From LMUY01 sp964245075 (lineage in GTDB: Bacteria; Pseudomonadota; Alphaproteobacteria; Acetobacterales; Acetobacteraceae), in assembly GCA_964245075.1 (NCBI GenBank), contig CAXTLC010000013.1, forward strand, positions 1-64,000: a stretch of 64,000 nt of DNA, written 5' to 3'. The position numbers were made by a program, and so were the translations under genes. Positions within the stretch are counted from its first letter, which is position 1. Every line of letters begins with the position of its first letter. Below the pieces are notes generated by a model. That model worked only from the letters and a program-made list of their open reading frames with translations, was not told the DNA's origin and made no database searches. This document shows, one piece after another, positions 38,397 to 47,174 of this stretch.

Positions 38397-39352
38397 AGCG
38401 CAGGGTGCTGGCTGCGATCGCCGTGCTCGTGCCGCTCGCCCCCGTCCGGGCGCAGGGGATCGACATGACCAAGGGCGGCCCGGTGGAGGTCACGTCCACG
38501 GACGGCATGGAGTGGCGGCAGAACGAGCAGCTCATCATCGCCAAGGGCGATGCCAAGGCGGTCCGCGGCACCGTGACGGTGACGGCAGACCGCTTGATCG
38601 CGCACTATCGCAAGAAGGCGGTGCCGGGCGCGCCCCAAGCCGCGGCACCTCTCTCGGCAGCAGGCGCCCTTCCGGCCGCAACTCCCGATACGGGGAACAA
38701 CGAGATCTACCGGCTGGAGGCGGAAGGCAACGTCCATATCTTCACCGCGACCGACCAGGCCTTCGGCGATCACGCGGTGTATGACATCGACCAGGCCGTC
38801 CTGGTGCTGACCGGCCATGACTTGCACATCATCACGCCGCAGCAGACCATGTCGGCACGGGATACTATGGAATACTGGTCGCAGAAGCACATGGCGGTTG
38901 GCCGTGGCGACGCCGTGGTGAACACCAACGATGGCCGCCGGCTGTCAGGCGACGTGCTGGTGGGCTACACCGCGGACCCGAACGCGCCTCCTGCGGCTGC
39001 GCCGGTGCAGAAAGCCGCCGTCGCGCCCGCGAAACCCGGCGCAGACCCGCTGGCCGACACTGGCGGCAAGCTGCAAAGGGTAGATGCGTTCGGCCATGTC
39101 GAGGTCCGGACCGCGACCGAGATCATCCACGCCGACAAGGGCGTTTACATCCCGGACACCGGCATCGCCCGGCTGGCCGGCAACGTGCACCTCACCCGCG
39201 GACAGAGCGAGCTGAACGGGGACGAGGCGCTGATCAACCTGCGCACCGGCGTGTCCACCTTGTCGCGCACCCCGGGCCGCCGGGTGGAAGGGCTCGTCGT
39301 GCCGAACGACGCGAACCAAGGCGCGGGCAAACCGGGAGACAAAACGAAGTGA
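38393..39352 (+). CDS. lptA: LPS transport periplasmic protein LptA
   Basis: Forms the periplasmic bridge that carries LPS to LptD. Signal peptide residues 1-20 (MKRRVLAAIAVLVPLAPVRA). The OstA-like beta-jellyroll repeats are seen in WRQNEQLIIAKGDAKAVRGT, GNVHIFTATDQAFGDHAVYD and GVYIPDTGIARLAGNVHLTR. At 319 residues it is much longer than E. coli LptA (185), with Ala/Pro-rich inserts near residues 75-102 and 196-222. GTG start overlapping lptC. Confidence 0.9.
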   Translation: MKRRVLAAIAVLVPLAPVRAQGIDMTKGGPVEVTSTDGMEWRQNEQLIIAKGDAKAVRGTVTVTADRLIAHYRKKAVPGAPQAAAPLSAAGALPAATPDTGNNEIYRLEAEGNVHIFTATDQAFGDHAVYDIDQAVLVLTGHDLHIITPQQTMSARDTMEYWSQKHMAVGRGDAVVNTNDGRRLSGDVLVGYTADPNAPPAAAPVQKAAVAPAKPGADPLADTGGKLQRVDAFGHVEVRTATEIIHADKGVYIPDTGIARLAGNVHLTRGQSELNGDEALINLRTGVSTLSRTPGRRVEGLVVPNDANQGAGKPGDKTK

Positions 39353-40101
39353 GTGGTTCCTTTCGCGTGATCGACGGCGGCGGCGGCCTCGTGGCGAACG
39401 GGGTTGGCAAGACCTACAAGAAGCGCCCGGTGGTGCGGAACGTTTCGGTCAACGTGCGCCGGGGCGAGGCGGTCGGGCTGCTCGGCCCCAACGGCGCCGG
39501 CAAGACAACCACCTTCTACATGATCGTGGGCCTGGTGCGGCCGGATACCGGGTCCATCAGCCTGGACGGGCATGACATCACCACCTTGCCGATGTACCGC
39601 CGCGCCCGCCTGGGAATCGGCTACCTGCCGCAGGAAGCCAGCGTGTTCCGCGGCCTCACCGTGGAGGGCAACATCATGGCCACGCTGGAAGTGGCCGAGC
39701 CAGACGGCGACAAGCGGCGCGTCATGCTGGACGAACTGCTCGCGGAATTCGGCATCGCCCATCTCCGCCGCACCCCGGCCCTGGCACTGTCCGGCGGCGA
39801 GCGGCGCCGGGTGGAGATCGCCCGCGCCCTGGCCACCCAGCCCGGCTACATCCTCTTGGACGAGCCGCTGGCCGGCATCGACCCGATCGCGGTCGGCGAG
39901 ATCCGCGACCTGGTCGGGCACTTGAAGGACCGCGGCATCGGTGTGCTGATCACTGACCACAACGTGCGCGAAACGCTGGAGATCATCGACCGCGCCTACA
40001 TCATGCATGATGGCCAGCTCCTGATGGAGGGCCGCCCCCAGGAGGTGGTGCAGCACGAAGACGTGCGCCGCGTGTACCTTGGGGAAAGGTTCAGCCTGTA
40101 G
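39349..40101 (+). CDS. lptB: LPS export ABC transporter ATP-binding protein LptB
   Basis: Cytoplasmic ATPase of the LptB2FG exporter. The 250 residues carry Walker A GPNGAGKTTTFYM (about 45), Q-loop GYLPQEASVF, signature LSGGERRRVEIARAL and Walker B YILLDEPLAGIDP. GTG start overlapping the lptA stop. A short N-terminal extension (SGSFRVIDGGGGLVANG) precedes the core. Confidence 0.97.
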   Translation: MSGSFRVIDGGGGLVANGVGKTYKKRPVVRNVSVNVRRGEAVGLLGPNGAGKTTTFYMIVGLVRPDTGSISLDGHDITTLPMYRRARLGIGYLPQEASVFRGLTVEGNIMATLEVAEPDGDKRRVMLDELLAEFGIAHLRRTPALALSGGERRRVEIARALATQPGYILLDEPLAGIDPIAVGEIRDLVGHLKDRGIGVLITDHNVRETLEIIDRAYIMHDGQLLMEGRPQEVVQHEDVRRVYLGERFSL

Positions 40102-40110
40102 GCTGCCGGC

Positions 40111-41601
40111 ATGTCCATCGGTCCCCGGCTCGAGTTCAGGCAATCCCAGTCACTCGTGATGACGCCGCAGTTGCGGCAAGCCATCAAGCTGCTGCAGTTC
40201 TCCAACCAGGACGTCAGCGCCTATATCGAGGAAGAGCTGGAGCGGAACCCGCTGCTGGAACGCGACGAACGGGGGGACGTCGCACCCGAAGCCGTCGCGC
40301 CTGATCAGCGGGTCGAGACGCATGACAGGCTGGACGCCGCCGACCTGCTGCGGATGGAGAAGCTGCCGGACGGTCCGGAGGCGGACCACACCAACAGCTT
40401 CGATGCGGGCACGGAAAGTGACGGTGCCGCCGCATTCAGCCGCGAAGGCGGCAGTGGCCGCAGCTTTGACGGCGAGGACCGGGGCATCAACGACGTGGCC
40501 GAGGCGCCTTGCTGCCTGCGCGAGCACTTGAGCCAGCAGCTACGCCTCAACTTCGCTGATCCGGTGGACCAGGTGATCGGCGCCAACCTAATCGCTCTGC
40601 TGGACCCGGCTGGCCGGGTCCTTGCCGAGAGCTGCGCGCTCGGTGACGCGTTGGGCATTGAACCGGGACGGGTGGAAGCCGTGCGTGAGCGCATGCAGCG
40701 CTTCGACCCGCCGGGCCTGTTCGCGCGGGATCTGCGCGAGTGCCTGGCCGCACAACTCGCCGACCGCAACCGGCTCGACCCGGCCATGCAGGCCTTGCTG
40801 GACAACCTGGACCTGCTTGCCCGCCGGGACCTGCGCCGCTTGCGCGAACTCTGCGACGTGGACGCCGAGGATCTGACGGACATGATTGCCGAGATCCGCA
40901 GCCTCAATCCCAAGCCGGGCGTCCTGTTCGACAGCGTCCCGGTTGCCGCCATCCTGCCGGATGTGCTGATGCGCCGCGCGCCCGTCCGCGGGGAGGACGG
41001 CAGCGAGTGGCTGCTCGAACTCAACCCCGAGACGATGCCGCGCGTGCTGGTCAACCAGGGATTTCACGCCCGTATCAGCACGCTTGCCAAGCGGGAGGAG
41101 CGTGCGTTCCTGGGTGAGCAGCTCTCCTCTGCCAACTGGCTGGTGAAATCCTTGCAGCAGCGCGCGCAGACCATCCTGAGGGTGTCTGCCGAGATCGTGC
41201 GGCGGCAGGACGGGTTCTTCCGTCATGGCGTTGCTCATCTGCGCCCACTGATCCTGCGGGACATCGCCGACGCGGTGGAGATGCATGAAAGCACGGTCAG
41301 CCGCGTGACGGCGAACAAGTACATCGCGACACCGCGCGGCACGTTTGAATTGAAGTACTTCTTCACCACCGCAATCAACGGCGTGGGCGGGGAAAGCCAC
41401 AGCGCGGAAGCCGTGCGCCAGCGCATCCGCACGATGGTCGGCGCTGAAACGGTGTCCGGTATCTTGTCCGATGACGCGATCGTTGCCGCGCTCCGCCGGG
41501 AAGGCGTGGACATCGCCCGGCGAACGGTGGCCAAATACCGCGATGCGCTCCGCATCCCAAGCTCGGTGCAGCGCAAGCGGGAGAAAGCGCTGCCGGCCTG
41601 A
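40111..41601 (+). CDS. rpoN: RNA polymerase sigma-54 factor
   Basis: Alternative sigma factor for -24/-12 promoters requiring AAA+ activators. Of 496 residues, region I is the Gln/Leu-rich LEFRQSQSLVMTPQLRQAIK followed by the core-binding domain; the DNA-binding HTH is around VEMHESTVSRVTANKYIATP, and the RpoN box ARRTVAKYR is at residues 469-477. It lies 9 bp after lptB, the classical position, and 36 bp before hpf. No activator gene was recognised in the window. Confidence 0.97.
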   Translation: MSIGPRLEFRQSQSLVMTPQLRQAIKLLQFSNQDVSAYIEEELERNPLLERDERGDVAPEAVAPDQRVETHDRLDAADLLRMEKLPDGPEADHTNSFDAGTESDGAAAFSREGGSGRSFDGEDRGINDVAEAPCCLREHLSQQLRLNFADPVDQVIGANLIALLDPAGRVLAESCALGDALGIEPGRVEAVRERMQRFDPPGLFARDLRECLAAQLADRNRLDPAMQALLDNLDLLARRDLRRLRELCDVDAEDLTDMIAEIRSLNPKPGVLFDSVPVAAILPDVLMRRAPVRGEDGSEWLLELNPETMPRVLVNQGFHARISTLAKREERAFLGEQLSSANWLVKSLQQRAQTILRVSAEIVRRQDGFFRHGVAHLRPLILRDIADAVEMHESTVSRVTANKYIATPRGTFELKYFFTTAINGVGGESHSAEAVRQRIRTMVGAETVSGILSDDAIVAALRREGVDIARRTVAKYRDALRIPSSVQRKREKALPA

Positions 41602-41637
41602 GCAGAAGGCGCCCGCCAACGAACGGAGGCGGTCGTC

Positions 41638-42225
41638 ATGCAAATTACGGTGTCCGGCAAGCAGGTTGACCTATCGGACGCGTTGCGGACGCGAGTGGCA
41701 AACGGCCTGGATACCATTGCAAGCAAGTATTTCGATGGCGCCCTTGAAGCCAACGTCACGTTCAGCCGTGCGCGATCGTTCTTTACCTGTGACATCAACG
41801 TGCATGCCGGCCGTGGGCTGACCCTGCGCGGCGAAGGTGAAGCGGCCGATGCCAACAGCGCCTTCGACGACGCGGCCGAACACATTGCCAAGCGCCTGCG
41901 CCGCTATCGCCGCCGTGTCAACGAACATGCCAGGGACCTGGTCAACCGCGACCGTCCGCAAGCGGCCAGGCAGTACGTGCTGCGCCAGGAGGATGAGCCG
42001 GTCCTGGCCGAGGGCGAGGGTGGGGCACAAACCTTCGCAACGGTCATCGCCGAGACGGCGACGACGATCGGCACGCTCACGGTCAGCGAGGCGGTGATGC
42101 AGTTGGACTTGGCGGACCAGCAGGTGATGATGTTCCACAATACCACGACAGGACAACTGAACGTTGTTTACCGGCGTGCGGACGGGCATATCGGCTGGAT
42201 CGATCCGGCAGCCACGAGCGGCTGA
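41638..42225 (+). CDS. hpf: Ribosome hibernation promoting factor, long form
   Basis: Binds idle ribosomes; the long form dimerises them as 100S particles. The 195 residues comprise the N-terminal RaiA domain (MQITVSGKQVDLSDALRTRV; AAEHIAKRLRRYRRRVNEHA) and the C-terminal dimerisation domain (TLTVSEAVMQLDLADQQVMM; NVVYRRADGHIGWIDP). GGAGG precedes the ATG. The usual next gene, ptsN, is missing here. Confidence 0.95.
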   Translation: MQITVSGKQVDLSDALRTRVANGLDTIASKYFDGALEANVTFSRARSFFTCDINVHAGRGLTLRGEGEAADANSAFDDAAEHIAKRLRRYRRRVNEHARDLVNRDRPQAARQYVLRQEDEPVLAEGEGGAQTFATVIAETATTIGTLTVSEAVMQLDLADQQVMMFHNTTTGQLNVVYRRADGHIGWIDPAATSG

Positions 42226-42285
42226 GACTGCGGCCTCCTCACTCCGGCAAGGATCGGCAGAAGGAGGCCAGCCGCCCGCCAGGCG

Positions 42286-42528
42286 TCAGTGGACCAGCGT
42301 TGGCACCATCTCGTGCTGAACGATCGCGGCCATCGCCAGGTCGCAGTCCTCGGCTACCGCCATTGGCGAGCCGTCCGCAGCATGGATCGCGAACATGGCC
42401 GCGCCATTCAGCATGATCGGCTTGACGTAAGCCAGATGTGAAACGCCGAGTTGGGCGAGCTGATCCGTGGTGATGTGCCGCACGTCGACGTGCGTGGTCA
42501 TGGTCTCATTGGTGTTCGAATTCGTCAT
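42286..42528 (-). CDS. DUF1150 family protein
   Basis: An 80-residue protein with the family core LGVSHLAYVKPIMLNGAAMFAIHAADGSPMA. Function unknown. DUF1150 genes are frequently found next to hsp20 genes in alphaproteobacteria, as here (84 bp downstream of hsp20, same strand), suggesting a heat-shock link. The ATG has a perfect GAGGAG 6 bases upstream; an earlier in-frame start at 42552 is less likely. Confidence 0.85.
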   Translation of the reverse strand: MTNSNTNETMTTHVDVRHITTDQLAQLGVSHLAYVKPIMLNGAAMFAIHAADGSPMAVAEDCDLAMAAIVQHEMVPTLVH

Positions 42529-42612
42529 GATGTACTCCTCACAGCGGCTCACGAATGGCAGCCGTGTGATCCACGTTGTTAAGCGAGCGAGTTGCGCGCC
42601 GTTTCTGCCACG

Positions 42613-43098
42613 CTAGATGTTGTCCCCCGCCGACCGGACGAAGCGCTGTTCTGCGTCCACCACGCGGGAGCCAGTCGAGTGCGTGCCTGAGCGCGTGATC
42701 GGGATGGTCTTCACCCGCATCTCCGGCTGTGGCCGGGCAAGCTCGATATGGAGCAAGCCGTTGTCCAGCCACGCGCCCTTGACCTCGATACCCTCGGCCA
42801 TGACGAAGGCGCGCTGGAACTGCCGAGCCGCGATGCCACGGTGCAGGAAGACGCGGCCTTGCGAATCGTCCGCCTGGCGCCCGCGGATCACCAGCTGGTT
42901 GTCCTCCTGGGTGATCTGAAGGTCATCCATAGTGAACCCGGCGACGGCGAGCGTGATGCGGAGCGTCGTGGTGCTCAACTGCTCGATGTTGTAGGGCGGG
43001 TAGCCGTCCGACGGCGATTTCGCGGCACGCTCCAACATTTGTTCGAGTTGGTCGAAGCCGACAAAGAGCGGGGACGCGAAGACACGGGTGGACGACAT
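42613..43098 (-). CDS. Hsp20/alpha-crystallin small heat shock protein
   Basis: ATP-independent holdase of 161 residues. The N-terminal VGFDQLEQMLERAAKSPSDG and YPPYNIEQ mark the class A sHSP group of alphaproteobacteria. The alpha-crystallin domain (about residues 33-125) contains TLAVAGFTMDDLQITQEDNQ, the conserved LHRGIAARQFQRAF and AWLDNGLLHIELAR. No IxI tail is obvious apart from KTIPIT. The start at 43098 is chosen for GAGGAGG and family alignment; that Shine-Dalgarno is buried in a predicted hairpin. An in-frame ATG at 43125 also exists. Confidence 0.92.
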   Translation of the reverse strand: MSSTRVFASPLFVGFDQLEQMLERAAKSPSDGYPPYNIEQLSTTTLRITLAVAGFTMDDLQITQEDNQLVIRGRQADDSQGRVFLHRGIAARQFQRAFVMAEGIEVKGAWLDNGLLHIELARPQPEMRVKTIPITRSGTHSTGSRVVDAEQRFVRSAGDNI

Positions 43099-43100
43099 GC

Positions 43101-43124
43101 GAGCCTCCTCGATTGAGCGAGACA
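43101..43124 (-). promoter_or_regulatory. Candidate ROSE-like RNA thermometer hairpin before hsp20
   Basis: The leader RNA just before the hsp20 ATG reads CUCGCUC, loop AAUC, GAGGAG, GCUCGC. CUC-(G)-CUC pairs with GAG-GAG with a single bulged G, hiding the Shine-Dalgarno. The 5' strand contains UCGCU, matching the U(U/C)GCU motif that pairs with AGGA in ROSE elements of rhizobial small heat shock genes. Upstream helices of a full ROSE element were not worked out. Confidence 0.5.
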
Positions 43125-43228
43125 TGACCTCAAGACCCTTAAAGGCACCTTGACGCGGCAATATCTTGGTGGGCGGTTTCCATGATGCAAGTCCCACCCT
43201 TGTTGATCAGGCGTGGCGGCACCGCTAC

Positions 43229-43771
43229 ATGCGGCCGGCAATGCCAGGCCCGCACGACACCTTTCCCATCCTGATCGCCCCGCATCCCAGCCTGCGAACC
43301 AAGGTGCGCCGGGTCACAGCGGCTGACGCCGCCACCGTGCGCGCGCTGGTCCCGCGCATGTTCGAAACGATGTACAAGGCTCCTGGGATCGGCCTGGCCG
43401 CGCCGCAGGTGGGCGTGGGCCTGCGCGTCGTCGTGGTCGACCTGATGGCCGAGAACCAGCCGAGCCCGATGACGCTCGTCAACCCGGAGATCGTCGCGGC
43501 CAGCGGCGACTGGGCGACGCGGGAGGAGGGCTGCCTGTCCGTTCCCAACCAGTACGCCGACGTGTCCCGCCCGGCGCGGGTCACGGTGCGCTACCAGGAC
43601 GCGGAGGGCGCGCCGAAGCAGGTCGAGGCGGACGGCCTGCTCGCCGCCTGCCTGCAACACGAGCTGGACCACCTGGATGGCGTTCTGTTCGTGGACTACC
43701 TGTCGGCCCTGAAACGCAACATGCTGATGCGCCGGCTGGCCAAAGAGATGAAGCAGAAGGCGGCAGGCTGA
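43229..43771 (+). CDS. def: Peptide deformylase
   Basis: Removes the formyl group from nascent N-terminal methionine. Of 180 residues, motif 1 is GIGLAAPQVG, motif 2 EEGCLSVP (metal-binding Cys) and motif 3 QHELDHLDG (HExxH). The start is not certain: ATG at 43229 or 43241, neither with a clear Shine-Dalgarno. It diverges from hsp20 and its stop is followed by fmt with a one-base overlap, coupling deformylase with the formyltransferase. Confidence 0.95.
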   Translation: MRPAMPGPHDTFPILIAPHPSLRTKVRRVTAADAATVRALVPRMFETMYKAPGIGLAAPQVGVGLRVVVVDLMAENQPSPMTLVNPEIVAASGDWATREEGCLSVPNQYADVSRPARVTVRYQDAEGAPKQVEADGLLAACLQHELDHLDGVLFVDYLSALKRNMLMRRLAKEMKQKAAG

Positions 43772-44697
43772 TGCGGCTCGCCTTCATGGGCAGCCCGGAT
43801 TTCGCCGTCCCGACCCTGCGCGCGCTGCACGGCGCCGGGCACGAGATCGCGGCGGTCTACACCCAGCCCCCCCGCCCCGCCGGCCGCGGCAACCACCTGG
43901 CGCGCTGCCCCGTGCACGTGGCCGCCGAAGCGTTCGGCCTTCCGGTGCGTCACCCTGCCTCGCTCAAGCGGGACGCGGCGGCGCAGGAGGGCTTCGCAGC
44001 GTTGCGGCTCGACGCCGCCGTGGTGGCGGCCTACGGGCTGATCCTGCCGCCATCGATGCTGGCCGCGCCACGCCGGGGGTGCCTGAACGTGCATGCCAGC
44101 CTGCTCCCGCGCTGGCGCGGCGCCGCGCCTGTTCAGGCCGCGATCCTGGCGGGCGACACGGAGAGCGGGGTCACCATCATGCAGATGGACGCCGGGCTGG
44201 ACACCGGCGCCGTCCTGCTGCGCGGCGCCGTCCCGATCGGCCCGCGCGGCACCGCGTCCGAACTGCATGACGCGCTGGCGTCCCTCGGCGCCGAACTGGT
44301 GCTGCGCGCGTTGCACGAGAACCCGGCGGCAAGGCCGCAGGAAGCCGGGGGGCCGCAAGAAGCCGGGGGCATGAGCTACGCGCCGAAGCTGACCCGCGCT
44401 GACGGCGCGCTGGACTGGCGCCGCCCAGCAGAAGCGCTGGACCGGCAGGTGCGCGCGCTCAATCCCTGGCCGGGCGCGTGGTGCCGCTGGCAGGGCGAGG
44501 TGCTGAAGGTGCTTGAAGCCGCCCCCGCAGAGGGCACGGGCGCGCCCGGCACGGTGCTGGAAGGGTTGACGGTCGCGTGCGGCGCCGGGTCGCTGCGGCT
44601 GCTGCGGGTTCAGCGCGCGGGGCGTTCGCCGATGAAAGCAGATGCCTTCCTGCACGGAACGGCAGTTCCACCCGGAACGGTGCTCCCGTCCGCGTGA
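43771..44697 (+). CDS. fmt: Methionyl-tRNA formyltransferase
   Basis: Formylates initiator Met-tRNA using 10-formyl-THF. The 308 residues have the start MRLAFMGSPDFAVPTLRAL, the folate site GCLNVHASLLPRWRGAAPVQ (about 106) with Asn, His and the later Asp in MQMDAGLDTGAVL. The C-terminal OB-like domain begins near residue 205; residues 188-202 hold a short direct repeat (RPQEAGGPQEAGG). It lies between def and truA. Confidence 0.96.
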   Translation: MRLAFMGSPDFAVPTLRALHGAGHEIAAVYTQPPRPAGRGNHLARCPVHVAAEAFGLPVRHPASLKRDAAAQEGFAALRLDAAVVAAYGLILPPSMLAAPRRGCLNVHASLLPRWRGAAPVQAAILAGDTESGVTIMQMDAGLDTGAVLLRGAVPIGPRGTASELHDALASLGAELVLRALHENPAARPQEAGGPQEAGGMSYAPKLTRADGALDWRRPAEALDRQVRALNPWPGAWCRWQGEVLKVLEAAPAEGTGAPGTVLEGLTVACGAGSLRLLRVQRAGRSPMKADAFLHGTAVPPGTVLPSA

Positions 44698-44710
44698 GCG
44701 GTCGAGTGTG

Positions 44711-45493
44711 ATGCCGCCAGCGGACGAGACCCGGCAGATTGCGCTCCTCGTCGAGTACGACGGGCGCGGGTTCGCCGGCTGGCAACGGCAGGATGGTTTG
44801 CCCACCATCCAGCAGGTGCTGGAGGACGCCGCGGCCCGGCTCACTGCCGGCGTCCCCGTTGCCAGCGTGGTCGCAGGCCGCACCGATGCGGGGGTGCATG
44901 CCGCCGGGCAAGTGGCCATGCTCGCACTCCCCGCCCGCTTTGCCCCGGACCGGGTGCGGGAAGCGCTGAACTTCCACATGAAGCCGCACCCGGTCGCGGT
45001 CCTTGCCGCCGCCGGCGCTCCCGAGGGCTGGAACCCGCGCTTTTCCGCGACCAGGCGGCATTACGAGTTCCGCATCCTCAATCGCCGCGCCCGGCCGGCG
45101 CTGGAACTGGGCCGGGTTTGGCACCTGCCGCACCCGCTCGACACGGACGCGATGGCGGCAGGCGCCCGGCACCTGCTCGGCAAGCACGACTTCACCTCCT
45201 TCCGCGCCGCCTCGTGCCAGGCCAAGAGCCCGTTGCGGACGCTGGACCGGCTGGACGTGGCGCGCGACGGCGACACGGTGGTGGTCAGGGCGGAGGCGCG
45301 CTCGTTCCTGCACCACCAGGTCCGCAACATGGTGGGAAGCTTGGTGCAGGTCGGCAGCTCGCGTTGGCGGCCGGACCGCATGGCCCAGGCGCTGGCAGCG
45401 CGAGACCGCTCGGCGGCCGGGCCGACCGCGCCGGCGGAGGGATTGTGCCTGCTCGCGGTGGACTATGGCGGCGCTGGGCCGTTCAGCAGGTAG
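44711..45493 (+). CDS. truA: tRNA pseudouridine(38-40) synthase
   Basis: Isomerises uridines 38-40 in the tRNA anticodon stem. The 260 residues have LLVEYDGRGFAGWQRQDGLP at the start, the catalytic Asp in AGRTDAGVHAAGQVA (about 58) and the C-terminal SFLHHQVRNMVGSLV. It follows fmt by 13 bp. The last 31 bases overlap the convergent membrane-protein gene. Confidence 0.96.
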   Translation: MPPADETRQIALLVEYDGRGFAGWQRQDGLPTIQQVLEDAAARLTAGVPVASVVAGRTDAGVHAAGQVAMLALPARFAPDRVREALNFHMKPHPVAVLAAAGAPEGWNPRFSATRRHYEFRILNRRARPALELGRVWHLPHPLDTDAMAAGARHLLGKHDFTSFRAASCQAKSPLRTLDRLDVARDGDTVVVRAEARSFLHHQVRNMVGSLVQVGSSRWRPDRMAQALAARDRSAAGPTAPAEGLCLLAVDYGGAGPFSR

Positions 45494-46068
45494 TCCGCCA
45501 TCTGGGGCATGGCGACCAGGACGCTGGTGGAAAGGTTGACCGCCCCCACCAGGACCACTGCGCGCCACGCCGAAAGGTCCAGCGCGTGGCGGGCCAGGAA
45601 CCAATGCAGCCAGAGCCCATAGGAGAACAGCGCGACCACGCCCACGCCGAGCGCCGTGTTGCCGTCCAGCCCGAACGCCATCAGCACCGACATGAGCATC
45701 AGCATGGCCATCAGCACCACCGGCGTTGCCCATTGGCACCAGCAGAACGCGGCGGCGAAGCGCGGCCACTGCGGTGCGCGGCCCCAGCGCCGGGCGATGT
45801 CGAACGACAGCACGAGGGGGGTCATCAGCGCGACCGAGACGGCGAGCAGGTCGCCAACCGCATCGGGCTTGCCGCCCAGCAGGGCCACGGCGGCGCCAAC
45901 CAGCACGAACGCGATCAAGGGCGTCATCGCCGCCAGCACCGCGTGCTGCGTGTTGCCGAAATGGCGCAGCCCATCCGCCCGCCCGCGCGCGACCTGGACA
46001 ATGCCGAGCATCACCGTCCCGAACGGCGTGAAAGGCGGTCCGGGCAACTTCTTCGGGGAAATGGTCAC
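45463..46068 (-). CDS. Yip1-like integral membrane protein
   Basis: A 201-residue protein with five or six predicted helices (about residues 43-64, 74-90, 108-132, 138-160, 166-190). The arrangement, with an amphipathic N-terminus FTPFGTVMLGIVQVARGRADG, resembles Yip1-domain proteins, but similarity is weak. The GTG start overlaps the dapE stop (GTGA), so it is coupled to dapD-dapE. Its 3' end overlaps truA by 31 bp tail to tail. Confidence 0.65.
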   Translation of the reverse strand: MTISPKKLPGPPFTPFGTVMLGIVQVARGRADGLRHFGNTQHAVLAAMTPLIAFVLVGAAVALLGGKPDAVGDLLAVSVALMTPLVLSFDIARRWGRAPQWPRFAAAFCWCQWATPVVLMAMLMLMSVLMAFGLDGNTALGVGVVALFSYGLWLHWFLARHALDLSAWRAVVLVGAVNLSTSVLVAMPQMADYLLNGPAPP

Positions 46069-47174
46069 GATAGGAAGGCGTGTAGCACGGCGCGGTACAC
46101 CGCCGTCAGCCTGCGTAGATCTGTTACTGGGACGTGCTCGTCCGCCATGTGCATGGTGGCGCCGACCAAGCCGAACTCGGCCACCGGGCAGTAGCGCGAG
46201 ATGAACCGCGCGTCCGAGGTGCCGCCGCCGGTATCCAGGCGCGGCGATATTCCCGTGACCTCCCTCACCGCCCGGGCGAGGAGTTCGGTTTGCGGTCCCG
46301 GCGTCGTCAGGAAGGCTTCGCCGCTGACCGACACGTCCAAGGCGCTTCGCTCCGCGTGCCGGGCAAGCACGGCTTGCAGCCAGGCTTCCAGCGACGCGCC
46401 GGTGTGCCGGTCATTGAACCGGATGTTCAGCCGCGCATGGGCGGCTGCGGGCACCAGGTTGGTGGCCGGGTTGCCAACGTCCACGCTGGTCACTTGCAGG
46501 CTGGACGGCTCGAACCAGTCCGTCCCGGCATCGAGCGGCGCCGCCGTCAGGTCCGCGAGAGCCCCGACCAGCCGATGCACCGGGTTGTCCACCCGGGCGG
46601 GATAGGCGACGTGGCCCTGCACCCCGGCCACCGTCACGCGGGCGTTCAGGCTGCCGCGGCGGCCGATCTTGATCACCTCGCCCAGCTGGGCGGGGTTGGT
46701 CGGCTCACCCACCAGGCAGAAATCCGGAAGATGGCCGTGCGCTCCCATCCACTCCAGCACCCGCACGGTTCCGCCGGTCGCCGGGCCTTCCTCATCCCCG
46801 GTGATCAGCAGGCTGATGCTGCCGCTTGCGGGCTGCGCGGCGACGGCGGCCAGGAAGGCGGCGACGGCGCCCTTCATGTCGCAAGCGCCGCGGCCCCACA
46901 CCGCGCCGTCCCGCAGCACGCCGCCGAACGGGTCGGCGGACCAGGCAGCCTCGCCCGGCGGCACCACGTCCGTGTGCCCGGCGAAGCACAGGTGCGGCCC
47001 GGCCGCGCCGCGCCGCGCGAACAGGTTGGGCGTGCCGTCGAACGCGAGCCGGTGCACCGTGAAGCCCAGCCCGGCCGCCGCGTCCGCCACCACCCCAAGC
47101 GCGCCCGCGTCGGCGGGGGTGACGGACGGGCAGCGGATCAGCGCCTGCGTCAGGGCGACCGGGTCGAGCGTCAA
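46065..47174 (-). CDS. dapE: Succinyl-diaminopimelate desuccinylase
   Basis: Zinc M20-type enzyme releasing LL-diaminopimelate in lysine and peptidoglycan synthesis. Of 369 residues, metal ligands are in CFAGHTDVVPPG (His), WGRGACDMKGAVAAF (Asp), ITGDEEGPATGG (catalytic and ligand Glu), LVGEPTN and near the end ATMHMADEHVP. The start is TTG overlapping the dapD stop (TTGA); the frame is open further upstream but that region is dapD. Confidence 0.95.
   Translation of the reverse strand: MTLDPVALTQALIRCPSVTPADAGALGVVADAAAGLGFTVHRLAFDGTPNLFARRGAAGPHLCFAGHTDVVPPGEAAWSADPFGGVLRDGAVWGRGACDMKGAVAAFLAAVAAQPASGSISLLITGDEEGPATGGTVRVLEWMGAHGHLPDFCLVGEPTNPAQLGEVIKIGRRGSLNARVTVAGVQGHVAYPARVDNPVHRLVGALADLTAAPLDAGTDWFEPSSLQVTSVDVGNPATNLVPAAAHARLNIRFNDRHTGASLEAWLQAVLARHAERSALDVSVSGEAFLTTPGPQTELLARAVREVTGISPRLDTGGGTSDARFISRYCPVAEFGLVGATMHMADEHVPVTDLRRLTAVYRAVLHAFLS

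Noticed and set aside
43130..43200. Sigma-32 promoter for hsp20
   Set aside because: A CTTG and a GATATT occur upstream on the minus strand, but spacing and the -10 do not fit well enough to call.
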